A stretch of DNA of 64,000 nucleotides, taken from NCBI GenBank assembly GCA_029432815.1, contig JAROBA010000026.1, positions 1-64,000 on the forward strand, in the 5' to 3' direction. The notes beneath the pieces were generated by a model. The model saw nothing but the letters and a program-made list of their open reading frames with translations, did no database searches and was not told where the DNA came from. Numbering within the stretch: position 1 is the first letter of the stretch; each line of letters begins with the position of its first letter. Positions 50,601-58,630 of this stretch are shown piece by piece. The translations under genes and the position numbers were made by a program. The DNA comes from Pontiellaceae bacterium B1224 (GTDB taxonomy: Bacteria > Verrucomicrobiota > Kiritimatiellia > Kiritimatiellales > Pontiellaceae).

Positions 50601-51364
50601 GTGCAACAGGTGGATATCAGAGCTATGATGTCAACATGAGCGGCTTCATGATTGGAGCCGATGCCGCGTTGAACGAAAACTGGCTTCTGGGCTTCGCCGG
50701 CGGTTCCGGCTCGGCAACTACCGACGAAGCCGATGGCGGGGAAATGGATACCAAAACCATCTATGCTTCCGGCTACGCCTCCCTGGGAACCAAAGAGTGG
50801 TTTGCCGATATGGGCTTCATCTACGGCAACAACAAAGTGGATGCAACCCTCGGAACAACATTCGATACCAAAGCAGATTATTCCTCCCAGAATGTCGCGC
50901 TGTTTTTCGGGGGCGGAAAAGAAATTGCGGGCAGCTATCTGATTTTCACCCCCGAACTTTCCTTCCTCGGAAACTTTTACATGCAGGAAAGTTACGAGGA
51001 AGAATCCTCAAATGCCGTTGGTCGGCAGGTCGACAGTATGAATACATTCAACCTGCAGAGCACACTGGGTTCGAGCATGGCGATGTATCTAGGTATGGGC
51101 AACGTGATATTCAAACCCGAGCTGCGGGCTTACTGGGTGCACGACTGGATGGGCGACGACGAAACGGTCAACTATTCGCTGATCGGCGGAACCTCCTCCT
51201 ATGCCATGCAGCTCCAGGCTCCGGAAGAAGACATTCTGAAACTTGGAATCGGTTCTTCCGCCAAGTGGGGCGATTATCTGGAAATACGACTCGATTTGGA
51301 TGGCCGACTCGGTTCCGACTATCGCGACTACACCCTGCTCGGCTCGCTCCGCTACCAGTTCTAA
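47612..51364 (+). CDS. Autotransporter with T5SS/PEP-CTERM-type repeats, second of two
   Basis: A 1250-residue autotransporter. The signal peptide is near residues 1-28 (LTTCALSSQAQ). The passenger (about residues 30-985) is built from repeats of 35-40 residues of the form VGxxGxxNxLxVxxGA, e.g. VGSEGDSNDLIVTGTNG, IGDEGDSNTFKVSGGA, IGNEGDSNYIQLND and LGANGDNNKIYIYGGT. They resemble the T5SS/PEP-CTERM-associated repeat. The translocator barrel starts near residue 986 (LQGWISAYGTKG) and ends LRYQF. AAGGA stands 11 bases before the ATG. No perfect palindrome lies within its 3.75 kb. Confidence 0.9.
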   Translation: MKIHRIDGQTLLTISTLLTTCALSSQAQDLIYNSPTGSVTTITSPTNAARLFVGVDEANNHLHLENGALLSVSLLAEVGQQSSATNSLLSVENGGQMVVGNADTNNLPASGILVGDTSRTAEMKVDHDSRIITDNLYVGAGSNETGKVSAENGGSIEVTGDVVVGAIDSQNNVISLQDNGSLLIDNAANLQIVNDPAATEELNEVVVGSGSSLLIKGDLYAPDLINKDGLNFESGAALGVGGELTTVDNAINNGLNILLDDSLSTNHTAQWTASSIDVGTSTDSNSLTVKNGAQATSSGFVYVGKDSSATDNSIIITGSNSTFTAQEKVFIGANGSRNALEILEGASATIHADLKLGSSAGAANNTLEVDGTNSSLTVNADVFIGVSGANNAMTVSDGALATFSGDLDIGQKGNDNSVTVNNGELTTDTITVGSEGDSNDLIVTGTNGVLNAASVVIGDEGDSNTFKVSGGAQVEITDTLSIGNEGDSNYIQLNDSNSTVRAGSDVVLGANGDNNKIYIYGGTLEAGADVYVGYTNETEKSTVQISGTDAKLEVAKDLFIGSDVSSNNSVVVQNGGVLQVNGRTNLVFGTATNNTITIGNNGSLKTTDWDASIIESNLTFETGAGLWLTGEYTGTNSLEGSLNLTLDGTGASWVTTDMLVGIDTDNNSLTITNGASAHAMGNLTIGEASEGNSISVGGSGSLLQVDNNLSVGTEDNGPIYSLVENDVFVTAGASILVGGNAALYSGATLTVDSKSQMDVQGNYSQDRFSSLNIGISSNQTAPNLVVGGSADFTSSYNAEENSIIRIFNEGIGESNTIAIVQANEITLDGNKATGGAFEANIASNSLLGFTVTITNNVSDYFIVLSDFLERNIGEAGELNGQLLDVSIAIEDMATAGNSNATAMIDIISQLDSSRIQPVMDSYYGEKESALPVLNVFNLGIQNVANQVTMRADNTRSRNGMASSTADFDKPEGPSGPHESGQELQGWISAYGTKGSESATGGYQSYDVNMSGFMIGADAALNENWLLGFAGGSGSATTDEADGGEMDTKTIYASGYASLGTKEWFADMGFIYGNNKVDATLGTTFDTKADYSSQNVALFFGGGKEIAGSYLIFTPELSFLGNFYMQESYEEESSNAVGRQVDSMNTFNLQSTLGSSMAMYLGMGNVIFKPELRAYWVHDWMGDDETVNYSLIGGTSSYAMQLQAPEEDILKLGIGSSAKWGDYLEIRLDLDGRLGSDYRDYTLLGSLRYQF

Positions 51365-51367
51365 TTC

Positions 51368-51382
51368 TTCCAATCATTGGAA
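51368..51382. repeat. Iterated palindrome beside a terminator
   Basis: A perfect TTCCAATCATTGGAA two bases past the autotransporter stop and touching the terminator stem. Confidence 0.9.
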
Positions 51383-51419
51383 AGCAAAAAGGGATCGCAG
51401 TGCGATCCCTTTTTGCTTT
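51381..51419. terminator. Bidirectional rho-independent terminator
   Basis: A 19-bp perfect stem (AAAGCAAAAAGGGATCGCA and its complement) with A and T runs in both directions, between convergent autotransporter and FAH-family genes. Confidence 0.9.
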
Positions 51420-51443
51420 ATGTCGCCGGCTTCCGTCGTCCGA

Positions 51444-52292
51444 CTACACCACGTTCGACCGTTGCGCCCCGACTCTATCCACTCCCACTTCAACAACGTC
51501 CCCGGCTGCCAACAGCACCTGCGGACTGCGCGCCGACCCGATTCCGGACGGCGTGCCGGTTGCAATAATATCCCCCGGATTAAGCGTCATCCCCTGCGAG
51601 ATGTATTCAATCAGAAACGGCACATCAAACATCATGTCCTTGGAGTTTCCATCCTGTAAAACCTCACCATTATGTTTCTGCCAAACGCGTAGGTTTCCAA
51701 GGACTGGAACTTCGTCCGAAGTCACCAGAAACGGGCCGAGGGGACAAAACGAATCAAAACCCTTCCCGCGGAACCACTGGCCATTAGCCTTCTGAACAAT
51801 CCGTTCGGTGACATCGTTCAGCACCGTATAGCCAGCCACATAATCAAGGGCCTCCGCTTTCCGAACCTTGGAAGTCCTTTTCCCAATGACCACGGCCAGC
51901 TCGGCCTCGCCATCCACCACCTGAGACTCAACCGGTAAATGAATCGGATCGAACGGGCCATTCAATGCTGAGGTGGCTTTCGAAAACAGAATCGGCTCCG
52001 TGGGAATTTCATGCCCGAACTCTTTAGCGTGGTCGGCATAGTTTGCACCCACACAGATGATTTTTGAGGGCCGCGCAACCGGAGGACCAAGCCGTACGCC
52101 CTTAGCAGCAATAAAATTCGCACCCGGATCGGCCAGCAGAAGCTTCAGTTGCTCCACCCCGTAATTCACAAAAAAGTGTTCATTGTAATCCTCGATATGA
52201 AAGGCGAGCGCCCGCACATCCAGAATGCGGCCATCCTCCATCCATACACCCGGACGCTCTTTTCCCTTTTCTCCAAACCGACATAATTTCAT
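51444..52292 (-). CDS. Fumarylacetoacetate hydrolase (FAH) family protein
   Basis: A 282-residue metal-dependent hydrolase or decarboxylase. The family active site is present: VDGEAELAVVIGKR with the paired glutamates, and the later FDSFCPLGPFLVT with Asp. KIICVGANYADHAKEFG in the middle is also typical. Related enzymes act on 2,4-diketo acids, ureidoglycolate or oxaloacetate; the substrate cannot be assigned. The gene is divergent from the SRAP-domain gene. A one-mismatch palindrome lies at 51695-51709. Confidence 0.92.
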   Translation of the reverse strand: MKLCRFGEKGKERPGVWMEDGRILDVRALAFHIEDYNEHFFVNYGVEQLKLLLADPGANFIAAKGVRLGPPVARPSKIICVGANYADHAKEFGHEIPTEPILFSKATSALNGPFDPIHLPVESQVVDGEAELAVVIGKRTSKVRKAEALDYVAGYTVLNDVTERIVQKANGQWFRGKGFDSFCPLGPFLVTSDEVPVLGNLRVWQKHNGEVLQDGNSKDMMFDVPFLIEYISQGMTLNPGDIIATGTPSGIGSARSPQVLLAAGDVVEVGVDRVGAQRSNVV

Positions 52293-52345
52293 GACTGATC
52301 TCCAGAATTTATATTCGCGTACCAGATTAACGTGGTTGCATCGTT

Positions 52346-52370
52346 ACGCAATACGTATTACGAAATACGT
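52346..52370. repeat. Short palindromic repeat in the SRAP gene 5' region
   Basis: ACGCAATACGTATTACGAAATACGT contains the perfect core AATACGTATT and half-repeats ACGAAATACGT, just before the SRAP start. It belongs to the group of intergenic palindromes seen elsewhere in the window. Confidence 0.5.
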
Positions 52371-52374
52371 TCTT

Positions 52375-53007
52375 ATGTGCGGACGATTTACACAAACCAA
52401 AAGCCGGGAAGAAATTCTGGAGCAGCTCGCAGAGATGGAGCTCCCGCCTCTTTTTCATGGGCGCTACAATATTGCCCCTACCCAAACCGTCGCCGTGATC
52501 CGCCAGCAAAATCCGAATACTGTCGACGAATGCATTTGGGGATTCGAAAATCCGCGCTCAGGCGCGACCGTGATCAACGCCCGCTCCGAAACCCTGTCCG
52601 AACGCCCGATGTTTAAAAACCTGTTGTATACCAACCGATGCCTGATTCCTGCCGACGGGTTCTATGAATGGAAAGGCAAACAGCCCTACTATTTCCAAAC
52701 CTTGGAAAAACAGCTCTTCGCCTTTGCCGGACTCTGGCAGAACGGCCGCTGCGTCATCATCACCCGCGCGGCCGACCGAAATATGCAGGGCATCCACGAC
52801 CGCATGCCGATCATCCTTCCAACCAATAAATGGACGACCTGGCTCGCTCCGGATATTAAATCCAAATTGACGATCGTAAGTTTGGATTTAACATATTCAC
52901 CACCGGAGCTCACCGTCCGCCCTGTTTCGCCGCGCGTCAACAAGGTCGCAAATGACGATCCTGACTGCCTCAGTTCAAGCGGGATCCAAACCGATCTGTT
53001 TGAATAG
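52375..53007 (+). CDS. SRAP-domain abasic-site processing protein (HMCES/YedK family)
   Basis: A 210-residue protein. The family forms a covalent bond between Cys2 and abasic sites in single-stranded DNA, protecting them. It starts MCGRFTQT, so Cys2 is exposed after methionine removal. The other active-site residues are present: Asn in INARSET, Glu in PADGFYEWKG, and His in IHDRMPIIL. I use ATG 52375; upstream in-frame extensions would mask the required N-terminal Cys. A perfect palindrome (52693-52707) is read as FQTLEK. Confidence 0.95.
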   Translation: MCGRFTQTKSREEILEQLAEMELPPLFHGRYNIAPTQTVAVIRQQNPNTVDECIWGFENPRSGATVINARSETLSERPMFKNLLYTNRCLIPADGFYEWKGKQPYYFQTLEKQLFAFAGLWQNGRCVIITRAADRNMQGIHDRMPIILPTNKWTTWLAPDIKSKLTIVSLDLTYSPPELTVRPVSPRVNKVANDDPDCLSSSGIQTDLFE

Positions 53008-53015
53008 AAAACCCA

Positions 53016-54041
53016 TCACCTCTTTATCAGATTTCCCCGGTCGTCCTGAATCTCGACACTGATTCGACACATCGTTTTTGTTCCATCCACTTCCGACACC
53101 ATAAACTCGATCGTCTCGACATCGGGAGTAAAGACCAGCAAAATCGGAATAACGGTTTTTGAGACGGAATAGCTGTAGTAAGGAATCCCCTCCAAACTAA
53201 AACTCTCCTGTTTAGGAGCGATGCTCTTTCTTAAAATCGCTACTCCGGAAATATGAATATTTTCACCGACAAACTGACGTTTAATCGAAAATTGAATTCC
53301 AAGATTCGCCAGATCTTCCTGATGGAAATCATCTAAATCAGCATCATAGGGTTTTATTCCGGATTCGTTGGCGACCACCCCCATTTTGGAATAACCCGCC
53401 CGCGGAGCCGAACACTGCCAGGGAGCCGAAAGTACACGTTTATCTCCATTGACATCGATCTCATAGATTTCGGCCGCAACCTTGAGCATTCGCCTATCTA
53501 CAAAAAATAGTGATGAAATCTGCGAACCGGAACCCAAGACACGGCATACCGCCAGTAACTGGCGGTAATTAACCGGCTCATACATGCTCGAATACCCGAT
53601 GCTCACCGGCCTGCCGGAAAGTTGTTCTGCCGTGAGTGCTGAAATATCAATGCTCTCGCCATTAAGCACCACCTTTCCATCGGCATAAAGCACCAGATTA
53701 TCGCACGCTGCGGTTTTTTCCTTGCCGAAGAAATACAAGTTAACGTTAACCAGTTCAGGAGCAATATCGGCGGCATCCATTTGTTCCAAAAAGCGCAGTA
53801 GCGCCTCGGACGAAACCGTCGAAGAATCGCCAGAGAAAGATGCTCCCCGAAAGGCAATGGAAGCGGCATTCTTCAATTTTTCTCCCATCACCTCTGGGGT
53901 AACCGCCTCCCTGTTGAAATAAAGGTTACCCGTATCCAGGTCCATCTCCACGCAATCCTGCGTGAAGTGTGCGAGCTTTTCCTGATCCGGCGCGGCCAGC
54001 ACCGTACTCGTTAACAGACATATAATTCCCAACCACTTCAT
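53016..54041 (-). CDS. Secreted paralogue of unknown function, third of three in tandem
   Basis: A 341-residue protein with signal peptide MKWLGIICLLTSTVLA followed by APDQEKLAHFTQDCVEMDLDTGNLYFN. It shares with the next two genes the N-terminal TQD...DL.TG..YFN motif, a middle segment VVLNGESIDISALTAEQL that recalls ExbD/TolR-type periplasmic domains, a VLSAPW segment, and the block FHQEDLANLGIQFSIKRQFVGENIHISGVAILRKSI, here in parts FHQEDLANLGIQFS and ISGVAIL. The VLSAP element and LGI.FSV stretch recall secretin-type beta modules. GGAG precedes the ATG. Function unknown; a periplasmic location is likely. Confidence 0.72.
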   Translation of the reverse strand: MKWLGIICLLTSTVLAAPDQEKLAHFTQDCVEMDLDTGNLYFNREAVTPEVMGEKLKNAASIAFRGASFSGDSSTVSSEALLRFLEQMDAADIAPELVNVNLYFFGKEKTAACDNLVLYADGKVVLNGESIDISALTAEQLSGRPVSIGYSSMYEPVNYRQLLAVCRVLGSGSQISSLFFVDRRMLKVAAEIYEIDVNGDKRVLSAPWQCSAPRAGYSKMGVVANESGIKPYDADLDDFHQEDLANLGIQFSIKRQFVGENIHISGVAILRKSIAPKQESFSLEGIPYYSYSVSKTVIPILLVFTPDVETIEFMVSEVDGTKTMCRISVEIQDDRGNLIKR

Positions 54042-54083
54042 AACATCACTCCATCATGTAGACTTCAGATCGATCTATTCGGA

Positions 54084-55202
54084 TTATTTTTTCCATGGAG
54101 GTGCAGACCCGCGGACTTTTCTGCGTTGTCCCTTACCCTGTTCATCAACTACGACAGCGCTTAACCGGAACATCGTTATTATATCGTCCACTTCCCCCAC
54201 TTTAAATTCGACCGACTCAACACCGGGAGGGAAGACCTGAGAAAACGGAACAACGGTTTTCGAGACGGAATAGCTGTAGTAGGGAATCCCCTCCAACTGA
54301 AAACGTTCCTGTTTGGGGGATATGCTCTTTGTCAAAATCGCCACGCCGGAAACCCGAACATATTCACCAATAACCACCGGTGTAACCGAAAAGCTAATCC
54401 CCAGTTCAGCAAGATCTTCCTGGTGGAACTGATCCTTTTCCGCTTGATAGGTTGTCCAGCCCGATGCATTTTCCAACGCACCAATTAAAGCCTCATTGCC
54501 TGACTTGGTGGTCAACTTCGGAGCGGTCAGCACGTTTTTTGTTCCGTCCGGGTTGAGCTCATAGATTTCTGCTTCAACCTGTACTTGCGAAAAATCATGA
54601 ATCCTCAATGAAGCGACTTTCACGCTCGGACCGAGGGCGCGCGCCACGGCAAGCAGGTGCCGAAAATCCACGGGCACCCCGAACGTTCCGAACTGAATCG
54701 CAACCCGATCCCCCCTCAACATTTTTGCTGAAAGATCACCGATCAGAACAGACTCACCGCTCGACTCAACCGTTCCATTTGGCATTATCTTGATTACATC
54801 GGTTGTGGGATAGCGGGAATCCGGTTCCATATACATTGCCAAAGGAACCATTTTAGAATCGAGCCCCGCCGCATCGACCGGCTCCAGCACATTAATAATC
54901 CACTGCATAGGAACAGCAGGCGTGCCTTTGTCCTCAGGCTTTGGAGAGTCAGCCGCCCCAAAGAGATCGTCGACACCTGCTCCAATTTCTTCCGACCTAG
55001 GAAATGCGTTTAATGCGATTGAATAGGCCTTGCCAAGACGCTCAACGAATTGCTCAGCATCTACCGGTTCCCCATTGAAATATATCTCCCCCGAACTCAG
55101 ATCGAGCTCCACGTGATCCTGCGTGATATGCGCGAACTTTTCTTGATCTGGCGCGGCCAATACCGAACCTGCTAATAGAAATATAATTCCCAACCACTTC
55201 AT
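54084..55202 (-). CDS. Secreted paralogue of unknown function, second of three in tandem
   Basis: A 372-residue protein, clearly homologous to its neighbours: signal MKWLGIIFLLAGSVLA, then APDQEKFAHITQDHVELDLSSGEIYFNGEPV in parts AHITQDHVELDL and GEIYFNGEPV. The middle has VESSGESVLIGDLSAKML and VLTAPKLTTKSGNEALI, the latter very like the LSAPKVTTLSGQEA signature of secretins. The end has FHQEDLAELGISFSVTPVVIGEYVRVSGVAILTKSI in similar form. It carries an inserted stretch near residues 70-95 absent from the third copy. GAGGAG stands upstream of the ATG, which lies four bases after the first copy's stop. Confidence 0.75.
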   Translation of the reverse strand: MKWLGIIFLLAGSVLAAPDQEKFAHITQDHVELDLSSGEIYFNGEPVDAEQFVERLGKAYSIALNAFPRSEEIGAGVDDLFGAADSPKPEDKGTPAVPMQWIINVLEPVDAAGLDSKMVPLAMYMEPDSRYPTTDVIKIMPNGTVESSGESVLIGDLSAKMLRGDRVAIQFGTFGVPVDFRHLLAVARALGPSVKVASLRIHDFSQVQVEAEIYELNPDGTKNVLTAPKLTTKSGNEALIGALENASGWTTYQAEKDQFHQEDLAELGISFSVTPVVIGEYVRVSGVAILTKSISPKQERFQLEGIPYYSYSVSKTVVPFSQVFPPGVESVEFKVGEVDDIITMFRLSAVVVDEQGKGQRRKVRGSAPPWKK

Positions 55203-55206
55203 CCCG

Positions 55207-56352
55207 TCACTCCTCTATCAGTATTTGATTTACGCTATTCCGGGCGGCGGCGCGGGCCTTTTCCCGGTCCCCCTTTGTCATGCCCCGCTTATCAACTGTA
55301 ATGGCGCTCACACGGCAAAACGTTTCCTGATCGTTGACTTTAACCACGGGAAACTCGATGGCTTCGATGCCCGGCGGAAAAACAACTTCGATCGGCACAA
55401 CCACCTTCGAACAGGTATAGCTGGCAACGGGAATGTCATCATGTAGAAAGAGCCCTTCCCTATCCTTGAGTTTAGTGATTATTACCGCACCGGTTACCCG
55501 AATATAGTCACCAATGATCTGAGCTCTAACAGAGAATCGAATTCCGAGATTCGCGAGATCCTCCTGATGAAATTCGTCCATCCAGGGTTCATATTTCCTT
55601 TGGCCTGTAGCATTTTCCACCACTCGTATCATTGCGGCATTCCCCGGCATGACGTTCACTTTCGGAGCTGAGAGAACATCGCGGGTTCCATCTGAACTGA
55701 TCGTGTAAATCGCCGCCTCTACCTCGAGACGCTCCTCGTTAACAAACTCAAGCCCTGCAAGTTCTGCCTTTCCTCCGATAGCATGAAGGACGGAAAGGAA
55801 CTGTTTGTAATCAACAGGGCTGGTCGCAGACTTCTGATCGATCACACATGGATTTCCTTTTCGATCTGTTTGCGCAAGATCGGTTACCGAAATAGGCGAT
55901 CCGTTTAGAACAACCAGCCCTCCACTCGCCACCTCGATATGATGATATTGGTTTCGTTTCAGCTGTGTAGGAATAAAGAGATTTAGACGAACCAACTCCC
56001 GAGAAAGGTTGGCTGCATTTATTTGCTCAAGTACAGCCAACAAAAGATCAGAAGAACAGGTCGTTGGTCCTTTCGAGGAACTGACCGAAGGAGCTGAGAA
56101 AAGAACATCCGAGGGTGTTATAAAGAGGTCTTCCTTGCTTTCTGAATGAACGCCGGCGCTGAAGGAAACCGAATACGATGATCCGATTCGGGGGGACAGC
56201 TCATCCAAACTGATAGGCTCATCATTGAACAAAATCTCGCCGGTAGCCAGATCGAGTTCAATACGATCCTGTGTGATATGCGCAAGTTCAGATTGATCCG
56301 GCATCGCAAAGGCCACACCGGTCAACAAACAGATTATCCCTATCCACTTCAT
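55207..56352 (-). CDS. Secreted paralogue of unknown function, first of three in tandem
   Basis: A 381-residue protein and the promoter-proximal member. Signal MKWIGIICLLTGVAFA is followed by MPDQSELAHITQDRIELDL and ATGEILFNDEPISLDEL. The shared core appears as VVLNGSPISVTDLAQ, VLSAPKVNVMPGNAAMI, and FHQEDLANLGIRFSVRAQIIGDYIRVTGAVIITKL, the last only in outline. The C-terminus is basic and longer (KGDREKARAAARNSVNQILIEE in part). GAGGG precedes the ATG. No secretin channel domain or membrane helix beyond the signal is seen. I do not recognise the family as a named one. Confidence 0.75.
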   Translation of the reverse strand: MKWIGIICLLTGVAFAMPDQSELAHITQDRIELDLATGEILFNDEPISLDELSPRIGSSYSVSFSAGVHSESKEDLFITPSDVLFSAPSVSSSKGPTTCSSDLLLAVLEQINAANLSRELVRLNLFIPTQLKRNQYHHIEVASGGLVVLNGSPISVTDLAQTDRKGNPCVIDQKSATSPVDYKQFLSVLHAIGGKAELAGLEFVNEERLEVEAAIYTISSDGTRDVLSAPKVNVMPGNAAMIRVVENATGQRKYEPWMDEFHQEDLANLGIRFSVRAQIIGDYIRVTGAVIITKLKDREGLFLHDDIPVASYTCSKVVVPIEVVFPPGIEAIEFPVVKVNDQETFCRVSAITVDKRGMTKGDREKARAAARNSVNQILIEE

Positions 56353-56463
56353 AATTTACCCTCTTCTAAAACCAAAGTTCTAAGAATACTTTCAATCGGC
56401 CGATAATTCAAGGGCGAGGGATGCTTCGATCTTTCTTGTTTCCAAATCGGGAGTCATCTACTT

Positions 56464-56478
56464 TTCCAACCATTGGAG
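56464..56478. repeat. Iterated palindrome (one mismatch) overlapping the aroQ ribosome site
   Basis: TTCCAACCATTGGAG: the mismatch at the last base creates TTGGAGAA, which provides the GGAG used as the aroQ ribosome-binding site six bases before its ATG at 56485. Confidence 0.75.
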
Positions 56479-56484
56479 AACGAT

Positions 56485-56919
56485 ATGAAGATACTTGTGC
56501 TGAATGGACCGAATTTAAACCTGCTGGGAACACGCGAACCGAAAATTTACGGGCGTGAAACATTAGCGGATATTGAAGCCGACATGAGATCCCTCTTTCC
56601 GGAAGTTGAAATCGATTTCCGACAATCCAATTCCGAAGCCGATCTAATTACGTGGATTGGTGAAACACGCGGGCAGTTTGACGGAATCATCATTAATCCG
56701 GCGGCGCTCACCCACACCAGCCTGGGCGTGTGCGATGCGCTTAAAGCAGTGGCAGATGTGGTTCCTGCGGTTGAGATTCACCTGAGCAACACGCACACTC
56801 GCGAAGAAATTCGGCATAAGAGCCTAACGGCTCCGGCCTGCGTTGGTCAGATTATGGGATTCCAGGGTTTCGGCTACACGCTGGCGTTGCGCGCATTGGT
56901 GAATAAACTTAAAAGTTAA
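56485..56919 (+). CDS. aroQ: Type II 3-dehydroquinate dehydratase
   Basis: A 144-residue shikimate-pathway enzyme converting 3-dehydroquinate to 3-dehydroshikimate. Signatures are LNGPNLNLLGTREPKIYG with the active-site Tyr, RQSNSEADLITWIGE, INPAALTHTSLGVCDAL, and the catalytic HLSNTHTREEIRHKS. I use ATG 56485, with GGAG (from the palindrome) upstream; an ATG four codons earlier is not supported. Its last four bases overlap the convergent holB stop. Confidence 0.96.
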   Translation: MKILVLNGPNLNLLGTREPKIYGRETLADIEADMRSLFPEVEIDFRQSNSEADLITWIGETRGQFDGIIINPAALTHTSLGVCDALKAVADVVPAVEIHLSNTHTREEIRHKSLTAPACVGQIMGFQGFGYTLALRALVNKLKS

Positions 56920-57902
56920 CGCCGGACCATCTTGCGAAATGCTTCGTCAAAAATCTGAAGCGCCGGGATATTCCGGTCAAGGCGCCGCGACATCCCTTCA
57001 ATTTCCTGAATGGCCTTCAAAGCCGAACCCTGCGTGTGAAGCTTTGCCTGTTCGGTTAGCGTTTTCCAATCATTGGAAAACAGGAGTTTATCCTGATCAA
57101 CGCCCGATGCGAGCATCAGCACATCACGCTGCCAATCGAGCATCACCCGGAATACATCCGCCTGGACTTCTTTAAGGCGGGAGTTTATGCGTGCTTCCAG
57201 AATCACCTTAAGTTTGGATTCGTCCAATGCTTCATCGTTCTGATCGAGTTCTCCAATAACGGCATCGGAAATACCCTCTTTGACCTCATCCAGAATTCCT
57301 TTGAGCCGGCTGGCCAATCGCGCGGCATCCAACCCGCCGGTCGGCGGCATCTCATGAAGTATATTCATGAGCGGAGCACGCCATACATCGTCCAGAGCAC
57401 CGGCCCGACCTTCGGACAAAACAATTTTCTGACAGCGGGAAATAATCGTGGGCAATAACGACTGCGCGGAATCCGTAACCAGAAGAAGAATACTTTTCGG
57501 GGGCGGCTCTTCCAGCGTCTTCAACAATGCATTTTCTGAACTCTCATTCATGCAATCTGCCGAAAGGATGACCCCTGCTTTCCAGCCTCCATCAAACGAA
57601 GTCTGGCTCATGCGTTTTATCAGCCCGCGCACATCCTCTGCAAGAATCTGCCGGGACTTGCTCTGCGGTTCAATCCAAAGGTTGTCGACATGCTTATGAG
57701 CTTCGACCTGTCGACAGGCCTTACATTCGTTGCACGGTTTTTCTGCACCTTCGCAAAACAGAAGTTTCAGAACAGATTCTGCAAAATGCAGTGCATTCCC
57801 GCGGGGTGACCCGACAATGACGTACGCATGCGCCAAACGCCCGGATTCAAATCCGTTCTTAATGCCTTCCCAAGCCTCGGCATGCATATCGACAGCATCC
57901 AT
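56916..57902 (-). CDS. holB: DNA polymerase III subunit delta'
   Basis: A 328-residue clamp-loader subunit. It resembles HolB: the N-terminal AAA-like domain has HAYVIVGSPRGNALHFAESVLKLLFCEG with a non-functional P-loop (no GKT), the zinc cysteines follow in CNECKACRQVEAHKH, and then SENALLKTLEEPPPKSILLLVTDSAQSLLPTIISRCQ in parts ENALLKTLEEPP and LLPTIISRCQ. Loss of the P-loop is normal for delta'. It starts one base after the tmk stop. A perfect palindrome at 57064-57078 is read as SNDWK. Confidence 0.9.
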   Translation of the reverse strand: MDAVDMHAEAWEGIKNGFESGRLAHAYVIVGSPRGNALHFAESVLKLLFCEGAEKPCNECKACRQVEAHKHVDNLWIEPQSKSRQILAEDVRGLIKRMSQTSFDGGWKAGVILSADCMNESSENALLKTLEEPPPKSILLLVTDSAQSLLPTIISRCQKIVLSEGRAGALDDVWRAPLMNILHEMPPTGGLDAARLASRLKGILDEVKEGISDAVIGELDQNDEALDESKLKVILEARINSRLKEVQADVFRVMLDWQRDVLMLASGVDQDKLLFSNDWKTLTEQAKLHTQGSALKAIQEIEGMSRRLDRNIPALQIFDEAFRKMVRR

Positions 57903-57903
57903 C

Positions 57904-58542
57904 TTAAAGCAACGCCCCTTTTACCGCGTTCCAGACATTGGAAGCCACGTCTTCAACCGACTGATCCGCATCGACAATCACAAAGCGCTCGGGCTCACGT
58001 TCCGCAAGTGTGTGATAGCCATCGCGCACTTTATGATGGAATTCACGGGCTTCGCGCTCAAAGCGATCGTGGGATTCTGCGGAATCGGCATATCGTTTTT
58101 CCAACCGTTGGAAACCGGCTTCAACTTCTAAATCCAGCAGAATGGTCAGATCGGGTTTACGGTCATAGATGGCAAAATTGTTGATGGAATCGAGCGTGCT
58201 GATATCCATGCCCCGGGCAAAACCCTGATAGGCCATGGTGGAATCGATAAAGCGATCGCAAAGCACCCAGTCGCCGTTTCCAAGGGTTGGAAGAATGATC
58301 CGATCCATCAGCTGTGCCCGGCTGGCGGTGAAGAGCAGCAACTCAGCGCGATCGCAAAGCGGTTCGCCGGCCGCATCGTGCTGAAGTAAATTACGAATCT
58401 GCTCTCCGGTTGCGGTTCCGCCCGGCTCGCGGGTACAGGTGATTTCAATCCCCAGTTTTTCCAGTTTTTCAACCAGCAGTTTGATCTGCGTAGATTTGCC
58501 GCTGCCTTCGGGACCTTCAAATGTAATAAACTTTCCACTCAT
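57904..58542 (-). CDS. tmk: Thymidylate kinase
   Basis: A protein of about 212 residues phosphorylating dTMP to dTDP. P-loop FEGPEGSGKST is near the start; DR motif with Tyr is in CDRFIDSTMAYQG; the lid region is LEVEAGFQRLEKRYADSAESHDRFE in part EAGFQRLEKRY. I use ATG 58542 (MSGKFITFEG); an ATG at 58554 would add four residues, and neither start has a clear ribosome site, because an intergenic repeat lies directly upstream. Three palindromes lie inside, each read in a different frame: 57929 (SNVWN), 58099 (FQRLE) and 58278 (LPTLG). Confidence 0.92.
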   Translation of the reverse strand: MSGKFITFEGPEGSGKSTQIKLLVEKLEKLGIEITCTREPGGTATGEQIRNLLQHDAAGEPLCDRAELLLFTASRAQLMDRIILPTLGNGDWVLCDRFIDSTMAYQGFARGMDISTLDSINNFAIYDRKPDLTILLDLEVEAGFQRLEKRYADSAESHDRFEREAREFHHKVRDGYHTLAEREPERFVIVDADQSVEDVASNVWNAVKGALL

Positions 58543-58556
58543 AAACAGAGGCATTC

Positions 58557-58630
58557 AAACACAAAGGCACAAAGGACTCCAAGTAAAAGGACAGATGCAC
58601 TGCTTATTGCACTTTGAGCCTTCGTGTTTA
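58557..58630. repeat. Intergenic inverted repeat, AAACACAAAGGCACAAAGG family
   Basis: The left arm AAACACAAAGGCACAAAGG at 58557-58575 and right arm CTTTGAGCCTTCGTGTTT at 58612-58629 are near complements. It fills the tmk-cysS gap and touches the tmk start, so it may have displaced the native ribosome site. Confidence 0.75.

Noticed and set aside
57841-57860. tRNA T-loop-like GATTCAAATCC
   Set aside because: It lies in holB coding sequence, and no acceptor or anticodon arm can be paired around it.
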